A DNA stretch of 64,000 nucleotides from Rhodobacter sp. Lineage in GTDB: Bacteria; Pseudomonadota; Alphaproteobacteria; Rhodobacterales; Rhodobacteraceae. The DNA lies in contig JASJDP010000007.1 of the NCBI GenBank assembly GCA_030065095.1, positions 124,001-188,000 on the forward strand, in the 5' to 3' direction. Shown here piece after piece: positions 51,909 to 60,592 of the stretch. Within the stretch, counting starts at the first letter, position 1; each line of letters starts with the position of its first letter. The notes under the pieces are model-generated. The model saw nothing but the letters and a program-made list of their open reading frames with translations. It had not been told where the DNA came from and searched no databases. Position numbers and translations under genes: made by a program.

Positions 51909-52075
51909 CCGCGCGAGCGCCGGACCGTGGGCTGGCGCAGCGACGTTTCCTCTGTTCGATTTGTGGCTGCAAAGTCCGAAAAAGCTCGGAGCGATGCGTC
52001 CCTGACCGACTAAGCGCCAGACCGCCGGGACGGTCCGGCGCTCGCGCGGCGGGGCTTCGCCCCTTGACTCCGCGC
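51909..52075 (+). repeat. Dispersed hairpin repeat, copy C (complete)
   Basis: The arms 51909-51928 (CCGCGCGAGCGCCGGACCGT) and 52030-52049 are perfect 20-bp inverted repeats around a 101-bp loop. A core follows at 52044-52075 (GCGCGGCGGGGCTTCG, CCCCTTGACTCCGCGC) that is 30/32 identical to 21172-21203. The loop 51951-52000 matches copy A at 32 of 50 bases. The arms differ in sequence between copies A and C, so they change together (compensated) and the stem is kept. It occupies the 543-bp gap between the TIGR02302 gene and the zinc-ribbon gene; the rest of the gap shows no gene. Confidence 0.85.
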
Positions 52076-52237
52076 GGGGTGGCTCAACATCCGCTCCAGG
52101 GCCATAAGCCGGTTTTGCGTTTCACCCACGACACGTCGCGCCTGAAGCGAAGGAATGATCTGGATGTCGGCCGGTGACGGCCAAGGCAATTTGGTCCGGG
52201 TACCGGCGACTTCGCCATTCGCTGGCAAAAACGACGG

Positions 52238-53065
52238 TCAGCCCTCGCCGTTGCCTCCGGTGAAACTGCCGATCAACTCGTTGAACTTCGCCACGGAGGT
52301 TTCGAGCCCCGCATCGATCTGCCCGCGCAGCCCGTTTGCCCATTCGACATAGGCGGCCATGTACGGCTCTGCCTGCGGCACGGCTGCGACGATCTGCGGG
52401 GCGAACGCATAGACCGCGACGCCAATCACCGCCAAAAGCACGATCAGCAGGAACCCCAGCCGGAACCCGCCGCGGCGGCGCTTGGTTTCGGCGACTTCCG
52501 CCACGGCTCCGTCCACGCCTTCGCCGCCTTCCCGGTCCTCCGACGCACGCAGGGTCGAGTTGATCTCGTCGATATCCGGCAGAAGCTCGCGGCGCGGTCC
52601 GCCCGGGGCGACCGCGGCCGCCGGCTCGGCATCCGCCGCGTCATCCAGCCCGCGCAGCCGGGCCATCCGGGCCCGTGCGGCAGAGCGCTGCGCGGCCGCC
52701 TCGTCGGCATCTTCAAGCCCCAGATCCGGCTGGGTCTCCAGCCCCTCCGCCTCGGCCTGCCGCGCCTTGGTTTCGCGCTCGGCCTCCTCGCGCAGCACAT
52801 TGGCGATCTCGGGATCGAGCGCGCGCGGCTGCGGCTCTGCCGCAGGCCGGGCCTCCTCTGCCGGCTCTTGCGGTCCCGGCTCTTCCAAGCCGGCATCCTC
52901 AAGAGGAGCTTCCTCCAGATCGTCGGCAAGGTCGGCATCAAGATGCGGCGGGCGCTGAAACCAGGTATGGCCGCAGTTCGAGCATTGGACGTCACGCCCG
53001 CCCTCGGGGATGACGTTGTCATCGACCTCGTACTGCGCATCGCAGTTCGGGCATATCAACCGCAT
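52238..53065 (-). CDS. Zinc-ribbon membrane protein upstream of ftsE
   Basis: A 275-residue protein. The N-terminal zinc ribbon (MRLICPNCDAQYEVDDNVIP, then VQCSNCGHTWFQ) has the C-x2-C ... C-x2-C set of the MJ0042-type family. A long acidic Glu/Ala-rich region follows and a membrane span near 200-220 (LGFLLIVLLAVIGVAVYAFA). The C-terminal part is probably periplasmic. The ATG at 53065 is immediately before the zinc ribbon. It is divergent from ftsE with 168 bp between starts. Function unknown, though the location next to ftsEX is recurrent. Confidence 0.87.
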   Translation of the reverse strand: MRLICPNCDAQYEVDDNVIPEGGRDVQCSNCGHTWFQRPPHLDADLADDLEEAPLEDAGLEEPGPQEPAEEARPAAEPQPRALDPEIANVLREEAERETKARQAEAEGLETQPDLGLEDADEAAAQRSAARARMARLRGLDDAADAEPAAAVAPGGPRRELLPDIDEINSTLRASEDREGGEGVDGAVAEVAETKRRRGGFRLGFLLIVLLAVIGVAVYAFAPQIVAAVPQAEPYMAAYVEWANGLRGQIDAGLETSVAKFNELIGSFTGGNGEG

Positions 53066-53233
53066 GCCGCCCCCTGTCCGATTGCACAATTTCTTGCGCG
53101 CATGTCCTGCCCCTTTTCTATAACTTGTACCAGTCCGCAAGCGCTTTTCAAACCTTTTGCGATTGCCGCAATTGAAGTGCCCGGATGAATTGGGCAAAAC
53201 GGTCACCATGCAGAGCGGCATGAGGGGGCACAT

Positions 53234-53911
53234 GTGATCGAGCTGAACGACGTGTCCTACAGCTACGGCGGCGGCGAACTCTTGTCCGGAATAGACCTGA
53301 CTCTGGCGCCGGGATCGTTCCATTTTCTCACCGGGCCATCCGGGGCCGGCAAGACGACATTTCTCAAGCTTTGCTACGCCGACCTGCTGGCGACGGCGGG
53401 CCGCGTATCGGCCTTCGGCCAGGATGCTCGGGCAATGGGGCGGGACGATATCGCGCGGCTGCGGCGCCGGATCGGAGTGGTGCATCAGGATTGCCAGTTC
53501 CTCGATCACCTGTCGGTTACCGAAAACGTCGCCCTACCGCTGACCGTTTCGGGACGCGACGTCGTGGCCGAGGCGGAGAACCTGACAAGCCTTCTGAGCT
53601 GGGTCGGGCTGGGCGATCAGGGCGACAGCCTGCCGCCGCAACTGTCCGGTGGAGAACGTCAAAGGGCCGCCCTTGCGCGGGCGGTGATCATGGCACCCGA
53701 GATCGTTATCGCAGACGAACCCACCGGGAATATCGACTGGGAGATGTCGCTCAGGTTGCTGACGCTCTTGGTGGAACTCAACAAGATGGGCAAGACGATC
53801 CTGATCGCGACGCACGATCTTAACCTGATCCGGACTGCGAAACAGCAGGTATCCGCGCGGGTCCTGCGTATTCACAACCGGGGCATTCAATTGGCGGGGG
53901 CCGATCTGTGA
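53234..53911 (+). CDS. ftsE: Cell division ATP-binding protein FtsE
   Basis: A 225-residue ABC ATPase that acts with FtsX to control peptidoglycan hydrolases at the septum. Walker A is GPSGAGKTTFLK, the signature LSGGERQRAALARA, and Walker B IVIADEPTGNIDW. The Q-loop VHQDCQFLDHL is present. The GTG at 53234 (VIELNDVSYSYGGG) is the only start that leaves the N-terminal strand complete. It overlaps ftsX by 4 bp. Confidence 0.95.
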   Translation: MIELNDVSYSYGGGELLSGIDLTLAPGSFHFLTGPSGAGKTTFLKLCYADLLATAGRVSAFGQDARAMGRDDIARLRRRIGVVHQDCQFLDHLSVTENVALPLTVSGRDVVAEAENLTSLLSWVGLGDQGDSLPPQLSGGERQRAALARAVIMAPEIVIADEPTGNIDWEMSLRLLTLLVELNKMGKTILIATHDLNLIRTAKQQVSARVLRIHNRGIQLAGADL

Positions 53912-54810
53912 GCCTGAGCGCCGATCTTGCGGCCGCCTTGCGCGGCGACGCCCAGGCCGACCGGGTGGTGCCGCCGACGGGCTTTACCGTCAGCCTGACG
54001 GTGTTCACCGCCGGTGCAATGGCCTTTCTCGCCGTCTTCGCCATGGCACTGTCGCTGGCGACGGGGCGGCTGGCCGACCGCTGGGGCTCGGAACTGGCGC
54101 GCAGCGCCACGGTGCGCATTTCGGCGCCCGCCGGGCAGACCGAGGCCCAGGTGCAGGCGGCGGTACGTGTGTTGCAGACGACGCCGGGGGTCGCCTCGGT
54201 CCGCGTTTTGGACGAGGCAGAGCAACGTGCCCTGCTGGAACCCTGGTTCGGGCCCGACCTGCCGATCGAGGCCCTGCCGGTTCCGCGGATGATCGATGTG
54301 GTGGAAGAGGGGCGCGGATATGACGCCGAGGGGCTGCGGCTGCGGCTGGCGGCCGAGGCGCCCGGCGCCGTGCTGGACGATCACACCCGGTGGCGCCGTC
54401 CGCTGATCCAAGCTGCCGGCCGGCTGCGGGCGTTGGGGGTGGTGTCGGCCGTGCTGATCGCCTGCGCCACGGCGGCGATGATCACGCTGGCGGCCAATGC
54501 GGCGCTGGCGGCCAATGCCCAGGTGATCGGGGTTCTGCGGCTGGTCGGCGCACGCGACAACTACATCGCCCGCGCCTTCGTGCGTCGGTTCACTCTGCGC
54601 GCCCTGACCGGCGCGGCTGCGGGCACCGTGCTGGGCATGGCGGCCGTCGCGCTGTTGCCGCGCGCCAGCGCCGAGGGCGGTTTCCTGACCGGTCTTGGTT
54701 TTCAGGGCTGGCACTGGCTCTGGCCGCTGATCATCCCGCCGATCGCGGCGGTGGTGGCGTTCTGGGCCACGCGGATTGCCGCCTTCCGCTCGCTGCGGGA
54801 GCTGATGTGA
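53908..54810 (+). CDS. ftsX: Cell division protein FtsX
   Basis: A 300-residue permease-like protein with four membrane segments: one at about 28-50 (GFTVSLTVFTAGAMAFLAVF), then a periplasmic domain with SAPAGQTEAQVQAAVRVLQ, and three more after residue 170 (VVSAVLIACATAAMITLAAN, AAAGTVLGMAAVALLP, WPLIIPPIAAVVAFWATRI). VIGVLRLVGARDNYIARAF is the FtsX signature. The stop overlaps the acyltransferase gene start by one base (TGATG). Confidence 0.94.
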   Translation: MSLSADLAAALRGDAQADRVVPPTGFTVSLTVFTAGAMAFLAVFAMALSLATGRLADRWGSELARSATVRISAPAGQTEAQVQAAVRVLQTTPGVASVRVLDEAEQRALLEPWFGPDLPIEALPVPRMIDVVEEGRGYDAEGLRLRLAAEAPGAVLDDHTRWRRPLIQAAGRLRALGVVSAVLIACATAAMITLAANAALAANAQVIGVLRLVGARDNYIARAFVRRFTLRALTGAAAGTVLGMAAVALLPRASAEGGFLTGLGFQGWHWLWPLIIPPIAAVVAFWATRIAAFRSLRELM

Positions 54811-55544
54811 TGGGCTACGCGGTGCAATGGCTGCGTTCGCTCGTCTTCGTCGGGCAGATGTACGGTATGATGGCGCTGATGGCGGTTTTCTTCACGCCGC
54901 CCGCCATAGTCTGGCGTCCTTGGGCGTTTCACGGTGTGCATACCTATTGCCGCTGGGTGCGCTGGACGGCACGCTGGATGGTGGGCCTGCGGACCGAGGT
55001 GCGCGGCGAGGTTCCGACCGACGAGGTCCTGATCACCTCGAAACACCAGTCGTTTCTGGACATCATCCTGCTGTGCAGCGTGCTGCCTCGGCCGAAGTTC
55101 ATTATGAAACAAGAGCTGAAATGGGCGCCGATCCTGGGCTGGTACGCCCTGCGCATCGGCTGCATTCCGGTCGACCGCGGCAAGCGCGGCGCGGCGGTGC
55201 ACCAGATGGTCGAAGGGGTCGAGAACAGCCGCGCGACGCCCGGACAGCTGATCATCTACCCGCAGGGCACCCGCGTGGCGCCGGGGGTGCACAAGCCGTA
55301 CAAGATCGGCTCTGGCGTGCTTTATGACCAGCTCGGTCAGGATTGTGTGCCCGCTGCCACCAATGTGGGCGTGTTCTGGGCGCGGACCGGGATCTACCGC
55401 AAGCCGGGGCTTGCCGTGGTCGAGTTCCTGCCGCGGATTCCGGCCGGGATGGAGCAGACGGCGTTCATGGCGCGCCTGGAAGAACTGGTCGAGGACGCGT
55501 CAAACCGGCTGATGGCCGAGGCGGGATTTGAGGTCGGCCCATGA
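54810..55544 (+). CDS. plsC: 1-acyl-sn-glycerol-3-phosphate acyltransferase
   Basis: A 244-residue membrane enzyme making phosphatidic acid. The catalytic H-x4-D motif is in SKHQSFLDIIL (Ser-Lys-His in place of the usual Asn-His). FIMKQELKWAPILGWYALRI and the substrate motif IIYPQGTRVAPG (PQGTR for PEGTR) follow. An N-terminal hydrophobic segment is present. Together with plsY in this window it covers two successive steps, though the loci are far apart. The gene is part of the ftsE-ftsX run. Confidence 0.92.
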   Translation: MGYAVQWLRSLVFVGQMYGMMALMAVFFTPPAIVWRPWAFHGVHTYCRWVRWTARWMVGLRTEVRGEVPTDEVLITSKHQSFLDIILLCSVLPRPKFIMKQELKWAPILGWYALRIGCIPVDRGKRGAAVHQMVEGVENSRATPGQLIIYPQGTRVAPGVHKPYKIGSGVLYDQLGQDCVPAATNVGVFWARTGIYRKPGLAVVEFLPRIPAGMEQTAFMARLEELVEDASNRLMAEAGFEVGP

Positions 55545-56146
55545 AGCCGATCGAGACCATCGCAGACCTGGAGGCCGTCTATGACGCACCGCCGGTGCAG
55601 GCCTCACTCGACAAGGTCGCCGACCGGCTGACGCCGCTCTACCGGCAGTGGATCATGGCCTCGCGGTTCTGCGTGCTGAGCACCGTCGGGCCGGAGGGCA
55701 CCGACGCCAGCCCGCGCGGCGACGACGGGCCGGTGGTGGCGGAGATCGACGAGACGACGCTCGCCATGCCCGACTGGCGCGGCAACAACCGCATCGATTC
55801 GCTGCGCAACATCGTGCGCGACGGACGGGTCAGCCTGATGTTTCTGGTGCCGGGCGCGAACAATGTGGTGCGGATCAACGGACGCGCGCAGGTAACGGCC
55901 GATCCGGCGATGACCGACCGGTTCGAGCAACGGGGCAGGCACCCACGTTCGGTCATTCTGATCGAGATCGGCGAGGTCTATTTCCAATGCGCCAAGGCGA
56001 TCATGCGGGCAGGGCTCTGGTCCGGCGAGGATGACAGCGGCAAGGTCCCGACCGCCGGGCAGATGGTGCGCGAGGCAGACGCGGCGTTCGACGCCGACGG
56101 TTATGACTCGGGCTATGCAGAATACGCGAAATCGAGGATGTGGTGA
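55541..56146 (+). CDS. Pyridoxamine-5'-phosphate-oxidase-fold protein (MSMEG_1061 type)
   Basis: A 201-residue flavin-binding split-barrel protein. LYRQWIMASRFCVLSTVGPE and DASPRGDDGPVVAEIDETTL, then DWRGNNRIDSLRNIVRDGRV, give the family. This branch (MSMEG_1061-like) binds FMN and is usually not a true PNP oxidase; substrates are unknown. It overlaps plsC by 4 bp and the next gene by a few bases, so it is translated as part of the ftsE operon. Confidence 0.88.
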   Translation: MKPIETIADLEAVYDAPPVQASLDKVADRLTPLYRQWIMASRFCVLSTVGPEGTDASPRGDDGPVVAEIDETTLAMPDWRGNNRIDSLRNIVRDGRVSLMFLVPGANNVVRINGRAQVTADPAMTDRFEQRGRHPRSVILIEIGEVYFQCAKAIMRAGLWSGEDDSGKVPTAGQMVREADAAFDADGYDSGYAEYAKSRMW

Positions 56147-56820
56147 GCCGGGCAACGACCGCCCGGCCGCCCCCGTCGCCGGATTTCACGCCCAGGGTCC
56201 GGCATATGGGCATCCTCGCCGGTCTGGCGGTGGTCGCGCTTGAACTGGTTTATCTGATCGTTCTGACGATCGGCCTAACCCGTCTGCCCACCCCCGGCGA
56301 TCCGATTTCCGATCCCTGGTTCACGATCATGGAGGTATTGATCCTGGCCATGGTCCCGGCCTTCATAGTGCTGATGACCGCGGTCCATGCCCATGCCGGC
56401 CGGGCCGACAAGGGCTATTCGCTCGCCGCCCTGGTTTTCATGAGCATGATGGGGCTGGTGACGGCCTGTGTGCATTTCTCGATCCTGACGCTCGGCCGGC
56501 ACGCGGCGTTTGACGGGTACGATCTGGTCTTTGCCTTCACCTGGCCCTCGGTCGTCTACGCGCTGGACATCCTTGCCTGGGACGTCTTCTTTGCCCTGTC
56601 CGTGTTGTTCGCCGCGCCGACCTTTCGCGGCAGCGGGGTGACTCTGGCGGTCCGGTGGGCGCTGGTGGCAAGCGGCCTGTTCGCCCTGGCCGGATTGATC
56701 GGAGTTCCGACGGGCGACATGAGCTTAAGAAATATCGGCATCCTCGGATATGCCGGGCTGATGCCGATTGCCGCCGGCCTGACCGTCATCCTGTGGATCA
56801 GGACGCCGGCAGCCGGCTGA
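56140..56820 (+). CDS. Six-span membrane protein of unknown function
   Basis: A 226-residue protein with six hydrophobic segments (AVVALELVYLIVLTIGL; ILAMVPAFIVLMTAVHAHA; YSLAALVFMSMMGLVTAC; a fourth at about 130; WALVASGLFALAGLIGV; GLMPIAAGLTVILWI). Two GTG codons (56140, 56143) or the ATG at 56206 could start it; the first is given, the last would give 204 residues. It is the last gene of the ftsE run and converges with accA. No family assigned. Confidence 0.72.
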   Translation: MVSRATTARPPPSPDFTPRVRHMGILAGLAVVALELVYLIVLTIGLTRLPTPGDPISDPWFTIMEVLILAMVPAFIVLMTAVHAHAGRADKGYSLAALVFMSMMGLVTACVHFSILTLGRHAAFDGYDLVFAFTWPSVVYALDILAWDVFFALSVLFAAPTFRGSGVTLAVRWALVASGLFALAGLIGVPTGDMSLRNIGILGYAGLMPIAAGLTVILWIRTPAAG

Positions 56821-56841
56821 ACGGGCCAAACGGTACCGGAG

Positions 56842-57804
<963 letters not shown>

Positions 57805-57877
57805 GGACGGATCCTGCATCAGACAAGGGCGCGCGCGGTATATGACCCCGGCGCCGGTCTAATGCAACGGGCGTGCC

Positions 57878-58579
57878 TTAGACCGAACGCGTCAGACCAC
57901 CGTCGATGCGGATGTTCTGGCCGGTGACATAGGCGGCATCCTCGCTGGCGAGATAGGCGATCAGCGACGACACCTCGCCGGCATGGCCGTAGCGGCCCAT
58001 CGGGATCCGGGCGCGGCGGTCTTCGGTTTCCGGAAGGCTGTCGATGAAGCCGGGAAGGACGTTGTTCATCCGCACGTTCTGTGCCGCGTGCTTGTCGGCA
58101 AAGAGCTTGGTAAAGGCGGCTAGGCCCGCGCGGAAGATGCCCGAGGTGGGAAACAGCGGGTCGGGCTCGAACACGGCGAAGGTCGAAATGTTGATGATCG
58201 CCCCGCCGCCCTGAGCCGCCATGATCGGCGCCACGATCCGCGTGGGCCGGATGACGTTCATCAAGTAGACGTCCAGGCCCTTGTGGTAGTCCTCATCGGT
58301 CATCTCCAGGATACCGCCCTTCGGCCCGTGCCCGGCCGAGTTCACCAGCACGTCGATCCGGCCCCATTTCGCCATCGCCTTGTCGGCCAGCGCCTGGTGA
58401 TCGGCCGTCTCGAGATTCGAGCCGGTATGCCCCACCCCGCCAAGCTCGTCCGCCAGCGCCTCGCCCCGTCCCGAAGAGCTGAGGATCGCGATCTCCCATC
58501 CATCCGCGTGCAGGCGCCGCGCCGCGTCCGCCCCCATGCCGGACCCGCCGGCGGTGATCAGTGCTACCCTGGTGCTCAT
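57878..58579 (-). CDS. SDR-family protein lacking the catalytic Tyr and Lys
   Basis: A 233-residue Rossmann-fold protein. The cofactor loop is LITAGGSGMGADAARRL, NSAGHG (NAG-like) at 80-85 and LPGFIDSLPE past the active site, all as in short-chain dehydrogenases. Where the family has Y-x3-K (as in YSASKAGL), this protein reads SGIFRAGL (residues 146-153), so Tyr is Ser and Lys is Arg. The fold is kept and Ser132 remains. It may be a non-redox or modified enzyme. It lies 82 bp behind the racemase-like gene and may be the last gene of that operon. Confidence 0.85.
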   Translation of the reverse strand: MSTRVALITAGGSGMGADAARRLHADGWEIAILSSSGRGEALADELGGVGHTGSNLETADHQALADKAMAKWGRIDVLVNSAGHGPKGGILEMTDEDYHKGLDVYLMNVIRPTRIVAPIMAAQGGGAIINISTFAVFEPDPLFPTSGIFRAGLAAFTKLFADKHAAQNVRMNNVLPGFIDSLPETEDRRARIPMGRYGHAGEVSSLIAYLASEDAAYVTGQNIRIDGGLTRSV

Positions 58580-58661
58580 TCTATCGGTCCTCTCACATCC
58601 TGCCGTTCCTGCAGCGCCGGCTTGCTGCCATTGAACCTCATCCGGATTGAACGCAATCCCT

Positions 58662-59423
58662 TCATACGACGGCCGCCTCCGGCTGCGCCGCGGGCATCAG
58701 CGCTGTGGGCATCCCTCTGCCGGTGCCGTGGCCGGCAAGGCGCAGCATGTGCCAGGCCAGTACCAGATTGCTCGACAAGACCGGAATGCCCAGTCTTTGC
58801 TGCAGCGGGTGAAGAATGCCGAAGGTCCGCAGATTGGTGCAGGACAGAAACAGCGCGTCGATCTCCGCCCCCTCGACCAATTGGACCGCCGCATCGAAGA
58901 CCGACCGCTCCGAAATCCGCGCCACCTTGGCCTCTTGGGGTTCGGCGAATGTCCCGAAGACAGGCGAGGCGATGCCTGCCCGGACCAGAACGTTGCGCAA
59001 GTGGTCCGAGACCGATTCGACATAGGGTGACAGAAACGCCAGCCGGCTGACCCGCAATGCCCCGCAGGCCGCGATCAGGGCCGATACCGGCTCGGTCACG
59101 GCCGTCGCCACCGCGCCCTCGGACACCATCCGGGCAATCTTGGCCGGGCCGATCTGCGCGGTTCCCGACGTGCACCCATAGCCGACGGCATCGAAAACAC
59201 GGCCCCGGGGCAATAGACCGGCCGCCGCCGCAATATGGTGTTCCATCGCCTGCAGCGTCTCGGCCGAAACCTCGGCACCCGACGGCACGCGCGAGACAAG
59301 CAATCGGACCGACAGCGGCATCACCTGCCGGAATTCGGTCTCCAGCGTCTCGTCGGACTGCAGAACGATCAGGCCAAGGGTGGCGGGCTCGTCACGGTCC
59401 GGTTCGTAGGAAAAGACGTTCAT
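58662..59423 (-). CDS. Asp/Glu-racemase / maleate-isomerase-like enzyme
   Basis: A 253-residue protein of the Asp/Glu racemase superfamily, closest in pattern to maleate cis-trans isomerase and arylmalonate decarboxylase. The two catalytic Cys are at 84 (GYGCTSGTAQIG) and 195 (FLSCTNLRTFG). LGLIVLQSDETLETEFRQ at the N terminus matches this group, which includes ectoine-utilisation EutA. Reaction not known. It overlaps the M24 gene by 4 bp. Confidence 0.85.
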   Translation of the reverse strand: MNVFSYEPDRDEPATLGLIVLQSDETLETEFRQVMPLSVRLLVSRVPSGAEVSAETLQAMEHHIAAAAGLLPRGRVFDAVGYGCTSGTAQIGPAKIARMVSEGAVATAVTEPVSALIAACGALRVSRLAFLSPYVESVSDHLRNVLVRAGIASPVFGTFAEPQEAKVARISERSVFDAAVQLVEGAEIDALFLSCTNLRTFGILHPLQQRLGIPVLSSNLVLAWHMLRLAGHGTGRGMPTALMPAAQPEAAVV

Positions 59424-60592
59424 GCCGCGATCTCCAGCTTTGGCAACGCCTGCGGCGCCGGCTGGGTCAGATACTCCGCACCGCCCGCGGTGATGACAAT
59501 ATCCTCCTCGTGGACCAGCATTCGCTGTCCGGGCAGGGAAACCGATGGCTCCAGCGTCAGCACCATTCCAGGCTCCAGCACGGTCCGGTCCGCAGGCAGC
59601 AGCGACAGACCCTCGGTCAGCTGCATCCCCAGTCCGTGACCCAGCCGACCCGGCGTTTCACCCGCCGTTCCTCCCGTCAGGACCCGGTTCATGGCATGAA
59701 ACACATCCGCCGCCTCGGCACCCGTCCTTGCCGCATCGAATCCGACCTGTGTCGCCTCGATCAGCCGTTTGTGGGCGTCGTCGACGGCAGCTGCCACCGG
59801 CGGAACGGCGAAATTGCGATCGAAATCGCAATAGTACCCATCCCAGACCACGCCGGTGTCCAGCATCAAAACGTCACCACCGTCCAGGCCGGCCCCGGTC
59901 GGAGGAGAGATCACGTCGCGATAGCCCCCTTGCCCCGCGCCCACGGCAAGATAGGCGACCCAGTCGGCGCCTTCGTCCAGGCACAGCGCCTGAAACCGGC
60001 GGCACATCTGGTCCAGCGTCTCACCACGTGCGGCCATCTCCGGGACCCGGGCAAAGGCGCGACCGGCGATATCGCAGGCTGTCCGGATCTTGTCGATTTC
60101 GCGGCTGGATTTCACCATCCGCAAACGGCGCAGAATGCCCGCATCGCCAACGAATTTGCGCCGCCCTGTGGCCGTTTGCAGCCCCAGCCAACTGTCGTGC
60201 GGCATGCGGATATGCGTCTCTAACCCGCCGGGAACACCGATGCTTGCGGTCGCGGGCACAAGCTCGCACAGCGTGTCGGCCAAAAGCGACACGCCGTCAT
60301 CGTCGTAATCCGGAGCGTGCCATGTCCTGATATCGCCGATCCAGGTCTGCCCCATCAGGTGCGCGCCGATGGATGGAATCACCGCAACCGGGTCGTCATC
60401 GGCAGGCACGACAAGAAACCACGGTCGGGTTGGACTTTCCCAGAACCGGGTCAGAAATCCGGTGAAATACCGGATCTCCGGCTCGGTCGTCAGCAACAGC
60501 GCCGCCAGGCCAGCGTCCCGCATCAGGCTCTGTGCCCGCGCCAGACGGTCGCGGAATTCGCCGTCGGGAAAGCCCCGGGGCGGCCGGCTCAC
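59420..60592 (-). CDS. M24-family (Xaa-Pro-type / creatinase-fold) hydrolase
   Basis: A 390-residue protein with an N-terminal creatinase-like domain (GFPDGEFRDRLARAQSLMRD) and a C-terminal pita-bread domain. All five metal ligands of M24 appear: Asp245 and Asp256 (LDTGVVWDGYYCDFDR), His319 (GRLGHGLGMQL), Glu348 (LTLEPSV) and Glu362/363 (VHEEDIV). It could cleave Xaa-Pro peptides or an amide in a non-peptide, as DoeA/EutD does in ectoine breakdown. It is coupled by ATGA overlaps to the lyase gene before it and the racemase-like gene after it. Confidence 0.88.
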   Translation of the reverse strand: MSRPPRGFPDGEFRDRLARAQSLMRDAGLAALLLTTEPEIRYFTGFLTRFWESPTRPWFLVVPADDDPVAVIPSIGAHLMGQTWIGDIRTWHAPDYDDDGVSLLADTLCELVPATASIGVPGGLETHIRMPHDSWLGLQTATGRRKFVGDAGILRRLRMVKSSREIDKIRTACDIAGRAFARVPEMAARGETLDQMCRRFQALCLDEGADWVAYLAVGAGQGGYRDVISPPTGAGLDGGDVLMLDTGVVWDGYYCDFDRNFAVPPVAAAVDDAHKRLIEATQVGFDAARTGAEAADVFHAMNRVLTGGTAGETPGRLGHGLGMQLTEGLSLLPADRTVLEPGMVLTLEPSVSLPGQRMLVHEEDIVITAGGAEYLTQPAPQALPKLEIAA

